Shown here one piece after another: positions 50,810 through 59,704 of a stretch of DNA of 64,000 nucleotides (positions within the stretch are counted from its first letter, which is position 1; each line of letters starts with the position of its first letter). Made by a program: the position numbers and the translations under genes. The DNA is taken from NCBI RefSeq assembly GCF_019334805.1, contig NZ_CP079822.1:1054001-1118000 (forward strand), written 5' to 3'. The DNA comes from Rothia mucilaginosa. Lineage in GTDB: Bacteria > Actinomycetota > Actinomycetes > Actinomycetales > Micrococcaceae. The notes under the pieces are model-generated. The model was not told where the DNA came from, made no database searches, and saw only the letters and a list, made by a program, of their open reading frames with translations.

Positions 50810-53161
50810 ATGCAAGGACGCACCAAACCCCTGAGCCTACTCAGCGCAACCACCCTCGGATGCACCCTCGCACTCGGGGCACCCCTCGCCCTCCCCCAGG
50901 TCGGCACCTTCACCGCCGCACAGGCACAGGAAAATCAGGCGCAGGAAAACCAGACCGGTGCCCAGGCAGGTACCGAGTCGCGCAGCTACGTCAACTACGA
51001 AGGCGACTACGTCATCGCGGGCGTACACACCGAAATGCTCAACGCATTCCTCGACGGCAACCAGTTCACCCTCGGCACCCTCGCAGACACCGGCCCCGGC
51101 CAGCAGGGACGATTCAACCCCGCCCGCACCGTCTTCCACCTGCCCGACGTCGAGGACGCACACACCAACGTCGTAGCAGGCTACGACTACATTGCCCCCG
51201 AAGGCACCGACATCTTCTACATTCCCTCCACCCGCACCCGCGGCCTGCTCTACCCCGGCCTCGGTGCGGAAGGAATCCGCCCCGGCGCGCTCAAGGACAA
51301 CACCATCAACCTTGAACTCGTGCGCAGCAGCGTACCCGAAGGCGGCCGCGCCGAAGTCTTCACCGAATCCGGTCGCGACAACCCGCGCGTCTTCAGCACC
51401 AACGACCAGCTCGCACCGCACACCATCACCGCGGGCGGCCACGAGCACCTCAGCTGGGCGTTCACCCGCAAGGGCATCTACCAGCTGACCTTCCGCGCCA
51501 CCGCAACCCTTGCGGATGGCACCCCGGTCAGCTCCGAGGCGACCTACACCATCGCCGTGGGCACCAACGCCGAGGACGGCTTCAAGCTCCTGAACGCGCA
51601 GAACGCCGCGAAGGAAGCAACCAGCGAGGCAACGAAGGAAGCGACCGAAACCCCCGAGGCGACCTCCACCGCTACCGAGAGCGCCACCAGCAGCCCCAGT
51701 GCATCTACCTCCGCAAGTGCCGAGGCGAGTGCATCTGCTGAGGCGAGCGCATCCACCGGTATTCGCCGCGTGGATGGATCCGTGAACGGTCAGAACGCCG
51801 CGCAGGTGACCGACCCGAACGGCGCGAAGGCGGCGGCAAATGGTGAGCAGGCATCCCAGGGCGGATCCGGTGTAACCGCTATCAGCGGCACCGACAACAC
51901 CAATAACGGCTCTGACAAGGGTGAAAACAAGGACAGCAACGCCACCAGCGCGAAGGGATCCAGTGTGAAGGGCTCCAACGCCCAGAACATTAGCGCCCCC
52001 AGCAACGGCGGCGGCATTACCGGCAACGGTGTGCTGTCCTCCGGTCTGCCCGGCAGCCTGAACCAGCAGTGCATCGCCACCGAGGTTCCCGCCGAAGATG
52101 CCAAGGGCTCTAAGGACTCTAAGGACGCTCAGAAGGACAACAAGCAGAGCAACCAGGCAGCCCAGGCACCGACCAGCATCCCCACCCTCGCTGTTGTCAA
52201 CACTGCCGAGCACAGCGGCCGTGAAGAAGTCACCCACGGCCACTTTGACGTAGGCCCGATCCTCAACGGCGGCAACCTCACCAGCAGCGTGAAGGACGAC
52301 CGCACCAGCCCCGCCCGCCACGTCTCCCCCGGCGCCCTCGAGTTCGTACTCAATGACGCCGCGAAGATCAACCTGCCCGCAGGCATGGAGAACATCGCCC
52401 CGGCGGGCACCCCCGTGCACATGATCGGTGCAACCCAGCAGCAGGGCGTGCCCTGGCTCGGCTGGAGCACCCAGGACCCCGAACTGCTCAAGCAGCTCGA
52501 CGGCCCCGTCACCATGAGCCTCAACGGTTTTGAGGGCCCCGGCACCATGTCCACCTTCCTCTCCGGTAACTTCGGTTCCGCAGGTCAGAAGGTCTTCGAT
52601 TCGCGTAGCGGCGGCTCCTTCCAGGTGCCCGCAAACACCCACCAGCACAGCAACTGGGTGTTCACCGCTGAGGGTCGCTACACCGTGACCATCGGCTGGA
52701 CTGCACGCCTGAAGAACGGTCAGCAGGTCAGCAGCGAATCGGTTCTGCACTTCACCGTCGGCAACCCCGATAACGCCCCGGCAAGCGATAACGCGCAGGG
52801 CGCGGCAGGCACCAAGCAGGACGGCGGCAACGCTAACAGCGCTAACGGCGCCAACAACGGCGGCGAGAAGAGCACCGCAAAGAACCCCGTCAACGGCACC
52901 GTCGACGAAGCCACCGGCATCGTCACCAAGCCCGACGGATCCAAGGTGCGCATCGTCGGTAAGACCGCCTCCGGTGAGGATTGTGCCCTGACCAGCCAGG
53001 AACTCGCCAACGCACAGAAGGCAGCTGCGGCGGGTAAGCTGCCGAACACCGGTGTGGTCATCGACCCGTTCATGGTCAGCACCTCCATTCTGGCGCTGGC
53101 ACTCGGTGCCATGATTCTGCGTTCGGCACGCCGAAAGGGCCGCAGCGGTGGCACCGCATAG
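50810..53161 (+). CDS. LPxTG surface protein with two choice-of-anchor M domains, metal transporter-associated
   Basis: AAGGAG precedes the ATG. The 783-residue precursor has a signal peptide (cleavage near AQAQE, about residue 40) and a first domain (about 60-250) with HEHLSWAFTRKGIYQLTFRA. A Thr/Ser/Ala/Glu low-complexity and Asn/Gly-rich stretch follows. The second domain (about 465-640) has HQHSNWVFTAEGRYTVTIGW. The C-terminus carries the sorting signal LPNTG, a hydrophobic helix and RRKGR. It is the first gene of the transporter operon, so it probably presents a metal-binding or ligand-binding surface to the binding protein. The 286-base leader region upstream has the candidate Zur sites. 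Confidence 0.9.
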   Translation: MQGRTKPLSLLSATTLGCTLALGAPLALPQVGTFTAAQAQENQAQENQTGAQAGTESRSYVNYEGDYVIAGVHTEMLNAFLDGNQFTLGTLADTGPGQQGRFNPARTVFHLPDVEDAHTNVVAGYDYIAPEGTDIFYIPSTRTRGLLYPGLGAEGIRPGALKDNTINLELVRSSVPEGGRAEVFTESGRDNPRVFSTNDQLAPHTITAGGHEHLSWAFTRKGIYQLTFRATATLADGTPVSSEATYTIAVGTNAEDGFKLLNAQNAAKEATSEATKEATETPEATSTATESATSSPSASTSASAEASASAEASASTGIRRVDGSVNGQNAAQVTDPNGAKAAANGEQASQGGSGVTAISGTDNTNNGSDKGENKDSNATSAKGSSVKGSNAQNISAPSNGGGITGNGVLSSGLPGSLNQQCIATEVPAEDAKGSKDSKDAQKDNKQSNQAAQAPTSIPTLAVVNTAEHSGREEVTHGHFDVGPILNGGNLTSSVKDDRTSPARHVSPGALEFVLNDAAKINLPAGMENIAPAGTPVHMIGATQQQGVPWLGWSTQDPELLKQLDGPVTMSLNGFEGPGTMSTFLSGNFGSAGQKVFDSRSGGSFQVPANTHQHSNWVFTAEGRYTVTIGWTARLKNGQQVSSESVLHFTVGNPDNAPASDNAQGAAGTKQDGGNANSANGANNGGEKSTAKNPVNGTVDEATGIVTKPDGSKVRIVGKTASGEDCALTSQELANAQKAAAAGKLPNTGVVIDPFMVSTSILALALGAMILRSARRKGRSGGTA

Positions 53162-54899
53162 CGGGCATACCGAAAACCGCGCGCAAGCATATAGTCGGCG
53201 TACCGCCCTCACCCTCGCCTCCCGCATTGCGGTGGGTGCGGGGGTGGGGGCTGGTGCCTTCGCACTGAGCGGATGCGCCAGCACCGTGAACGCTTCCTCC
53301 GACCGGATGCGCGTGGTCGCCACGACCCCGATCCTGGCGGACTTGGCGCAGCAGATTGCAGGAGAGCGCGCCAGCGTGCACTCCCTGGTGCCTGCCGGTG
53401 CTGACCCGCACTCGTATGAGCCGAGCCTGCGCGATATCCGCGATGTCGCCTACGCCCGCTGCGCCCTGACGAACGGTCTGCTGCTGGAGCAGCGTAAGCT
53501 CAGCAAAATGGTTGAGGCGAACCTGCCCGCAGGCGTTGTGTCCGTGGCGGTTGCGGAGAAGATTGAGCAGTACGGCGGCAAGCTCGAAGCCATTGTTGAG
53601 GATGCCTCCCTGGACTCCATCTGGCTGGGTTTGCGTGTTGAAGAGGGCGGGCAAAACGAGTCCGCCCCCGCCGATTCTTCGGATGCGGGAATGCGCTTTG
53701 AGGTGCAGAGCGTGCGGGCGCGCACCTCTACCGATTCGTCGAATGCACAGTTGGCGGCGTTCATTACGCAGACCTTCGGCGCGGTGGAGATGCTGTGCGA
53801 TTCGCATGCGCGCGGCGTGAACCTCACCCGTGAGGGGGACACCGCAATCCGTACCGGCGATATGGGTTCGCTGGAGCTTCCGTTGCAGGCGCATACGCAC
53901 CTGTCGTGGGCGTTTAGTGATGCCGGCGAGTACGCCATCGAGCTGAGCGCCACCGCGGTCAATGCGCCGGAGTCGGTGCGTTCTTCGCGCGGCACCCTGT
54001 ACTGCGCGGTCGGTCGTGACCCGCAGGAGCTGGTGGACCGTCTGGCGAAGGAACAGAACATTTCTGCCGCCGAGATCAAGGTTCTTTCTGCAGGTCACGC
54101 CGATATTACGGCACGTACCGGCGACGGCAGGCTCGTGCTTCGCGCGGATTCCTCCCAGGGCGCCGTAGAGTACGAACTGAACCGCACCGTGGTGGCGGTC
54201 CCCTCCCGCACCCTGCAGGAGGTGCCCGCCGGCGGCAGCTACCGTTTCCTGCGTTCGGGTGCTTCGGAGCATCGCGGTCAGGTGTACCTGCTGGCGCAGG
54301 CCGTTCTGGGCAAGCACGTGCACGGCGAGATTGACCCGCACATTTGGCATTCGGTGCCGAACGCGAAGGCGAGCGTGCAGGTCATCCGTGACGCACTCAC
54401 CTCCGCCGACCCGGAGGGTGCGAGCGAGTACGCGACCCGCACCGAGCAGGTCATGAAGGAGCTTGATGCCCTGGACGCTCAGCTGCGTCAGGTGTACGGA
54501 GGCCTGCCGGAGTCGGCACGCAACCTGGTCACCACGCACGACGGCTACCGCTACCTGGCGAGCACCTACGGGTTGCACATTGCCGGTTTTGTGAGCGCCA
54601 GTGCCAGCGGCGAACCGAGTATTCAGCAGCGTCAGCGCCTGCGTCGCACGGTCGAGGATTTGAAGGTTCCAGCGATTTATCTGGACAAGTCCACGGCGAT
54701 GCGTTCACCGGTTCTCACGGAGCTTGCTCGGGAGGCTCAGGTGCGTACTGGGGTGCTCTATTCGGACACCCTGGATGCGCAGGCTCCTCACTACGCGCAG
54801 ATGATGTTGGCGAATGCTCACACGATTGCACTGTGCTCTGGCAATGGCTCTGGCGGCGATTCTTCGGGTGCTAGTTGCTCGGACGCCAACTCCTCGTAA
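53148..54899 (+). CDS. zinc/manganese ABC transporter substrate-binding lipoprotein with inserted surface repeat domain
   Basis: GTG 53148 overlaps the end of the upstream gene. The 583-residue precursor has a lipobox LSGC (about residue 43) and the cluster-9 metal-binding fold. Ligand candidates are His in PAGADPHSYEPS, His in GEIDPHIWHS, His in VTTHDGYRYLA and Asp in DTLDAQAPHY. The third ligand being His, not Glu, resembles zinc-specific ZnuA more than manganese-specific PsaA. Between the first and second ligand a choice-of-anchor M domain (HTHLSWAFSDAGEYAIEL, about residues 140-370) is inserted. This architecture is the 'anchored repeat-type' binding protein. It delivers metal to the permease encoded downstream. 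Confidence 0.92.
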   Translation: MAPHSGHTENRAQAYSRRTALTLASRIAVGAGVGAGAFALSGCASTVNASSDRMRVVATTPILADLAQQIAGERASVHSLVPAGADPHSYEPSLRDIRDVAYARCALTNGLLLEQRKLSKMVEANLPAGVVSVAVAEKIEQYGGKLEAIVEDASLDSIWLGLRVEEGGQNESAPADSSDAGMRFEVQSVRARTSTDSSNAQLAAFITQTFGAVEMLCDSHARGVNLTREGDTAIRTGDMGSLELPLQAHTHLSWAFSDAGEYAIELSATAVNAPESVRSSRGTLYCAVGRDPQELVDRLAKEQNISAAEIKVLSAGHADITARTGDGRLVLRADSSQGAVEYELNRTVVAVPSRTLQEVPAGGSYRFLRSGASEHRGQVYLLAQAVLGKHVHGEIDPHIWHSVPNAKASVQVIRDALTSADPEGASEYATRTEQVMKELDALDAQLRQVYGGLPESARNLVTTHDGYRYLASTYGLHIAGFVSASASGEPSIQQRQRLRRTVEDLKVPAIYLDKSTAMRSPVLTELAREAQVRTGVLYSDTLDAQAPHYAQMMLANAHTIALCSGNGSGGDSSGASCSDANSS

Positions 54900-54993
54900 C
54901 CTGGTTTTTAAGCTACCCACAAGCTCATATAGCCGTACCAGCATATAGATAATCTTTCACACACCACCTAGGTCATGATTCAAGGAAGTCCTC

Positions 54994-56091
54994 ATGATGA
55001 ACTCAACCACCCGCTCTTCTCGTAGCCTGTCCGCCCTGGCTCTGGGCGCTAGCCTCATGCTCGCACCCCTGGGCGTGGCACACGCGGAAACCACCCCGAC
55101 AACTGCCGAGAGCGCCTCCGCTCAGCCGAGCGACAGCAACCTCAGCCGCGGCGAGCGCGCCCTCACCCAGACCCTGTCGGCGGAGCAGCCGGTCGCATCC
55201 GGCCGCACCGAAATTTCTGCCGGTCACGTGGATATGGGTCCTCGTTTCAACAACGGCAAGTTTGAGCTCATGCTCCACGACGACCACGGCGAAACCCCCG
55301 TCTGGCGCAGCCTGGACGAGGTCATCTACCGCGGCAGCGATAAGGCCATCCTGGAGGTGCCGAACGACCCGCGCTACTCCTTCGTGGGTGCGCCCGCCGG
55401 CTCTAAGGTGTACGTGATTCCGCAGACCGAAACTAAGGGCGTAATCTGGCCGGGTTGGAACACTCAGGATCCGCAGCTGGTGTCCAAGCTGAACCGCGGC
55501 GTGAACCTGACCCTGGAGCAGGTGAGCGGCCCCGGCACGTTCAGCCTGTACCTGGAGAACGGCAACTTCTCGGCACCGCAGGTGCTGTGGTCCTCGACCA
55601 AGAGTGAGCCGCAGAAGCTGTGGGTGGAGAAGAACACTCACACCCACGCGAACTGGGTGTTCACCGCCCCGGGCGAGTACCTGCTGAAGGTTACCGCGAG
55701 CGCTGAGCTGTCTGACGGTTCGACCGTGTCTGATACCCGCTACCTGAAGTTTGCGGTGGGTGATTCTGCGAGCGCCGATACCCTGTACGCGATGGAGGCG
55801 CAGGCCCGCGGTTCCTCGGGTTCGGCTTCTTCTGCTTCCTCCGATGCTTCGTCTACCTCTGCTTCTCAGGCTGCCGGTACCCAGGCGTCTGGTGCACAGG
55901 CATCCGGTTCTTCTTCTGCCGCCGCAGCGAGTGACCAGAGCGGTTTCCGTGCTGAGTTCACGATTTCCTGGAGTCCTATTGTCGCTGGCATCGTGGTCGT
56001 GGTGGGCGTGGGCGCGTTCATCGCCTCCCGTCGCCGCCGTTCCTCCGCTCAGCGTGAGGCACTGGACGAAGTGCGCGGTGACCGTTCGTGA
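54994..56091 (+). CDS. membrane-anchored choice-of-anchor M domain protein
   Basis: CAAGGAAG precedes two adjacent ATGs (54994, 54997). The 365-residue protein has a signal peptide (cleavage near AHAE, residue 32) and one repeat domain (about 65-255) with HTHANWVFTAPGEYLLKVTA. A Ser/Ala linker, a C-terminal membrane helix (IVAGIVVVVGVGAFIA) and RRRRSS complete it. There is no LPxTG, so it stays in the membrane, unlike the two sortase-anchored relatives. It may hold the domain next to the permease while the others reach the wall, forming a relay; that is inference. Its stop overlaps the ATPase start (GTGA). Confidence 0.88.
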   Translation: MMNSTTRSSRSLSALALGASLMLAPLGVAHAETTPTTAESASAQPSDSNLSRGERALTQTLSAEQPVASGRTEISAGHVDMGPRFNNGKFELMLHDDHGETPVWRSLDEVIYRGSDKAILEVPNDPRYSFVGAPAGSKVYVIPQTETKGVIWPGWNTQDPQLVSKLNRGVNLTLEQVSGPGTFSLYLENGNFSAPQVLWSSTKSEPQKLWVEKNTHTHANWVFTAPGEYLLKVTASAELSDGSTVSDTRYLKFAVGDSASADTLYAMEAQARGSSGSASSASSDASSTSASQAAGTQASGAQASGSSSAAAASDQSGFRAEFTISWSPIVAGIVVVVGVGAFIASRRRRSSAQREALDEVRGDRS

Positions 56092-56963
56092 GCGCGTCGG
56101 TAACAGCGGGTACTGAACCTGTTCTAGAGATTTCGAACCTGTACGCGGGCTACGCGCGCCGTTCCATCCTCAAAGATTTGTCCCTGACCCTGGAGCGCGG
56201 CGAGTTTACGGGTCTGATTGGTGCTAATGGTGCCGGTAAGACCACGCTGCTGCGCACTATTTTGGGTCTGATTCGCCCCGCCTCCGGGCAGGTTCGGGTG
56301 CTGGGTGAATCGCCCCGCGCGGCGCGTGCGCACATCGGTTACGTGCCGCAGAAGCACCAATTCCAGTGGGATTTTCCGCTGACCGTCAAGGATACGGTGA
56401 TGACCGGTCGCGTGCGCGAGATTGGGTTCTTCCGCCGCCCGGCGAAGAAAGATTGGGTGCAGGTCTTTTCGGCGATGGAACGCACCGATGTCCTGCACCT
56501 GCAGGATGCCTCTATCGCAGAGCTCTCCGGCGGTCAGCGCCAGCGAGTGCTACTTGCGCGCGCCCTGGCGGCCGGCCCCTCCCTGCTGCTGCTGGACGAG
56601 CCGTTCACGGGCGTGGATGCGCCCACCCAGACCACTCTGACCCGCCTGTACCGCGAGCTAGCGGACGAGGGCATCACGATTCTGATGTCTACGCACGACA
56701 TGTTGGCGGCGCGCGAGTCCTGCTCGCGTCTGTGCGGTGTGCGCGGCAATATTCATCTGGATGGTCCGGCGGACTCCTTTAGCCTGGAGCAGCTGCACAC
56801 GTGGTTGCACGGTCACGATATTGAGGAGGCGCAGGGCCACGCCCGCACGGGCTTCACCTGTGCCGGTGGTGCGTTGGATGAGTACGGCCACGAACTGCCG
56901 GATTCCTGCGCTTCTGATTCTGCCCCCGCTGATACTGTTGCTTCTACCGGGGGTGCCCGTTGA
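56088..56963 (+). CDS. metal ABC transporter ATP-binding protein (anchored repeat type)
   Basis: This 291-residue ATPase has Walker A GANGAGKTT (about residues 44-52), Q-loop YVPQKHQFQWDFP, signature LSGGQRQRVLLARALA, Walker B LLLLDEPFTGVD and switch His in STHDM. The Q-loop QKHQFxWDFP is typical of zinc/manganese (ZnuC/MntB-like) importers. The C-terminus is longer than usual, with His-rich positions (HTWLHGHDIEEAQGHA) that may sense metal. GTG start and stop overlaps on both sides (GTGA, TTGA) show tight translational coupling. Confidence 0.93.
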   Translation: MSASVTAGTEPVLEISNLYAGYARRSILKDLSLTLERGEFTGLIGANGAGKTTLLRTILGLIRPASGQVRVLGESPRAARAHIGYVPQKHQFQWDFPLTVKDTVMTGRVREIGFFRRPAKKDWVQVFSAMERTDVLHLQDASIAELSGGQRQRVLLARALAAGPSLLLLDEPFTGVDAPTQTTLTRLYRELADEGITILMSTHDMLAARESCSRLCGVRGNIHLDGPADSFSLEQLHTWLHGHDIEEAQGHARTGFTCAGGALDEYGHELPDSCASDSAPADTVASTGGAR

Positions 56964-57814
56964 TTACTCCTATCGATTTTCTTGCCGACCTGTTCAACCC
57001 GTCCCTGGCCTTCCTTCCGCGCGCCCTGGCGGCTGTGCTACTCGCGTCGGTGGTGACGGGCGTGGTGGGCTGCCACGTGCTGATGCGCGGCATGGTCTTC
57101 ATTGGCGATGCGGTGGCGCACTCGGTGTTCCCGGGCCTTGCGGTGGCGTTCGTGCTGGGCGGCAACCTGATGGTGGGCGGCCTGACCGCGGGCGTGGTGA
57201 CGGCTATTCTGGTGGCTATTTTTAGTCAGAATCAGCGGTTGCGCGAGGATTCGGTCATCGGTATTTTCTTCGCCGCCTCTTTTGCGTTGGGTATTGTGAT
57301 TATTTCTTTGGCACCGGGCTATTCGGGGTCGGTGCAGGATTTCTTGTTCGGCTCGATTGTGGGTGTTTCGAATGAGGACATCACCAACGCCGCGATTATG
57401 GGCGCCGTGATTCTGCTGGTGCTGTGGCTGTTCCACCGGCAGATTGTGACGGTCAGCCTGGACCGCGAGAGCGCCCGCGCGATGGGCCTGCCGGTGCTTG
57501 CCCTGGACATTGTGCTGTACGTTCTGGTGACCATTTCTGTGGTGCTGGGTCTGCAGACGCTCGGTAATGTGCTGGTGCTGGCGCTTCTGGTGATTCCGGC
57601 GTCGGCAGCCCGCCTGGCGTGCCGCCGTCTGGGGTCGATGATGGTGTTCTCGCCGGTGTTTGGCGGTATCTGCTCGATTGTTGGCCTGTACCTGTCGTGG
57701 GCGTTTAACCTACCGACTGGTGGCACGATTGTGCTGTCGATGGTGGCGGCTTTTGTGCTGGTGTGGGCGGTGACGGCGGTTCGTTCGCGAGCGCGTGCCC
57801 AGCTGAAGAGCTAA
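56960..57814 (+). CDS. metal ABC transporter permease (anchored repeat type)
   Basis: The start is a TTG overlapping the preceding stop (TTGA). The 284-residue ABC-3 family permease has eight or nine membrane segments, GCHVLMRGMVFIGDAVAHSVF near the N-terminus, the coupling motif ALGIVIISLAPGY and IPASAARLACRRLGSM near the end. Such permeases import Zn2+ or Mn2+. Together with the ATPase, the ZnuA-like binding protein and three repeat proteins it completes the transporter. A terminator lies 70 bases downstream. Confidence 0.94.
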   Translation: MITPIDFLADLFNPSLAFLPRALAAVLLASVVTGVVGCHVLMRGMVFIGDAVAHSVFPGLAVAFVLGGNLMVGGLTAGVVTAILVAIFSQNQRLREDSVIGIFFAASFALGIVIISLAPGYSGSVQDFLFGSIVGVSNEDITNAAIMGAVILLVLWLFHRQIVTVSLDRESARAMGLPVLALDIVLYVLVTISVVLGLQTLGNVLVLALLVIPASAARLACRRLGSMMVFSPVFGGICSIVGLYLSWAFNLPTGGTIVLSMVAAFVLVWAVTAVRSRARAQLKS

Positions 57815-57883
57815 ATCCAGTTGAAGAGCTAAGCCCAGCTCAACCTCGACTCAACCCAACTTTTCTCGGCTAAACGCACGAGT

Positions 57884-57930
57884 AAACGCACGAGGCGCAT
57901 CCCTGTTTTGGGGGTGCGCCTCGTGCGTTT
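57884..57930 (+). terminator. terminator of metal transporter operon
   Basis: Twenty-base arms (57884-57903, 57911-57930) with one G-U pair are followed by TTTTTT. It is among the strongest terminators in the window. Confidence 0.95.
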
Positions 57931-58128
57931 TTTACAGGTCTTAAATACCCAAAGTGAATCATGTTCATGTTTAAAGAACCAAAAGATACACTCCGCGTAA
58001 TAAAAGCGCATAATTCAACACGTCGGGTTTAATGAAAATACAACCTATCAAATATTTCTTATGGGTTGATACATGTAGTGATAAAGCAGTCACTGCACCC
58101 TCATTAGAGCTTCAAAGAAGGAGTCATC

Positions 58129-59199
58129 ATGAAGGCATATGTATACCACGGCCCCGACCAGAAGGGCGCCTGGGAGGAAGTCCCGAACCCCACCATTCTT
58201 GAGCCCACGGACGTTATTGCCCGTGTCGACACCACCACCATTTGCGGTACTGACCTGCACATCCTGAAGGGTGACTGCCCCGAGGTGGACCACGGACGCA
58301 TCCTCGGCCACGAGGCTGTCGGTACCATTACCGAGGTTGGCTCCGCGGTGACTGACTTGAAGGTCGGCGACCGCATCATCATCCCCGCCGTGACCAGCTG
58401 CGGTAAGTGCTCCTACTGTAAGGCGAACCAGCCTTCGCACTGCCAGACCGTTGGTGGTGTCGGCTGGATTTTCGGTTACATGATTGACGGCACCCAGGCA
58501 GAGTACGTGCGTGTTCCCTACGCAGAGACCTCGGTTCACCTGGTTCCGGAGGGCCTGACCGATGAGGACGTCCTCTTCCTCACCGACGCACTGCCCACCG
58601 GCTTCGAGATCGGTATTCTGAACGGCAACACTAAGCCCGGCGACACCGTCGCTGTCGTGGGTGCGGGCCCCGTGGGTCTGGGTGCGATTATGACCGCTAA
58701 CCTCTGCGGTGCCGGCCGCGTCATCACCATCGACTTCGACGAGAACCGCATGAACAAGGCGCTGGAGCTGGGCGCAACCGATAAGGTCAACGCGGGCGAC
58801 CCGGACTTCATCGAGAAGATTAAGGCTCTCTCCCCCGACGGCCTGGGCGTGGACGTGGCAATTGAGGCTGTGGGTGTTCCGCAGACCTTCGAGACCTGCA
58901 CCAAGATTGTTCGCCCCTACGGCAATATCGCTAACGCTGGCGTGCACGGCAAGCCCGTTGAGTTGCCCCTGAACACCATGTGGATCTCTAACGTTCGCAT
59001 CAACATGGGTCTGGTCAACTGCAACACCGTCGGTAACCTGCTGAACATGGTCCGCTCGGGTCGCCTGAACGCTAAGGCTATGGCAACCCACCGTTTCACC
59101 TTCGACCAGTTCGAGGAAGCCTACGACCTGTTCACCCACGCTGCTGAGCACAACGTGGTGAAGGTTGTTATCTCCCGCAACCCCGAGGTTGCGGCATAG
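58129..59199 (+). CDS. zinc-dependent alcohol dehydrogenase family protein
   Basis: This 356-residue MDR-superfamily enzyme has a catalytic zinc site at Cys in TTICGTDLH, His/Glu in GHEAVG, and a structural zinc loop CGKCSYCKANQPSHC. The Rossmann motif is VVGAGPVGLGA and NAD is likely (Asp in TIDFDENR). It resembles tetrameric bacterial alcohol dehydrogenases for ethanol, other short alcohols or butanediol; the substrate is not shown by sequence. GAAGGAG precedes the ATG. The 198 bases upstream are AT-rich and hold the promoter. Being zinc-dependent, it may be linked physiologically to the zinc transporter next door. Confidence 0.92.
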   Translation: MKAYVYHGPDQKGAWEEVPNPTILEPTDVIARVDTTTICGTDLHILKGDCPEVDHGRILGHEAVGTITEVGSAVTDLKVGDRIIIPAVTSCGKCSYCKANQPSHCQTVGGVGWIFGYMIDGTQAEYVRVPYAETSVHLVPEGLTDEDVLFLTDALPTGFEIGILNGNTKPGDTVAVVGAGPVGLGAIMTANLCGAGRVITIDFDENRMNKALELGATDKVNAGDPDFIEKIKALSPDGLGVDVAIEAVGVPQTFETCTKIVRPYGNIANAGVHGKPVELPLNTMWISNVRINMGLVNCNTVGNLLNMVRSGRLNAKAMATHRFTFDQFEEAYDLFTHAAEHNVVKVVISRNPEVAA

Positions 59200-59292
59200 A
59201 CTGCGGTAGGCTCATATACCGCTCATACTGAAACCCCGAACATTCGTTAGAGGTTTCGGTGGGATGTCTTCATGACACTGCGAACATCCCCA

Positions 59293-59342
59293 CGATTCGC
59301 CTCCGGGTGGGAGAGGGTAGGTCCCACCCGGAGCGCGAATCG
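59293..59342 (+). terminator. hairpin downstream of alcohol dehydrogenase gene
   Basis: Arms 59293-59312 and 59322-59342 pair with a single bulge. The stem is strong but lacks a T-run. Confidence 0.6.
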
Positions 59343-59617
59343 TCCTCCCCTACCCCGAGATGTAGTTATTTTCTGATGATGTAAGAAATCTGAAGATGTA
59401 GAGATGCGCCAGCTCGGGGTTTTCTGTTCCCTCAGCCCCCTCTCCGGTGGGCTCTGGGGCGGTTCCTCAAGCGTGATGCACCCTCTGCCGGGCGCTCTGC
59501 CAACCTGCTTCGGCGGGTTCTTCTGCCAGGCAACCTCTACTGGTGGAGGGGCGCATCATTTGGCTCTTCTTGGTCGGGCGGTACCTCCGATTCTGCTCCT
59601 CCTTGAAGGGAAAGGAA

Positions 59618-59667
59618 AAGGGTCGCACGCTTACGATTCAATGGCGATTCGTAGGCTGCGACCCTCT
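59618..59667 (-). terminator. terminator of membrane-protein gene 59705-61027
   Basis: AGGGTCGCA pairs with TGCGACCCT, with a second inner pairing (TTACGA/TCGTAG). On the minus strand it is followed by TTTTCCTTTCCC. Confidence 0.75.
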
Positions 59668-59704
59668 TCTCATGCCCAGATTTTCTGTGCTCAGGGCGGG
59701 CTAT

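Larger units (their letters stand above)
59200..59704. other. intergenic region after alcohol dehydrogenase
   Basis: No gene is supported in these 505 bases; open frames here lack ribosome-binding sites and protein character. It contains a 20-base-arm hairpin at 59293-59342 (probable dehydrogenase terminator without a T-run) and the minus-strand terminator at 59618-59667. The middle (59400-59600) is GC-rich and unexplained. Confidence 0.5.

Noticed and set aside
47989..53323. Long antisense frames opposite both large surface-protein genes
   Set aside because: Repetitive Gly/Val/Arg translations with no homology. The surface-protein frames have signal peptides, sortase signals and matching domain repeats.
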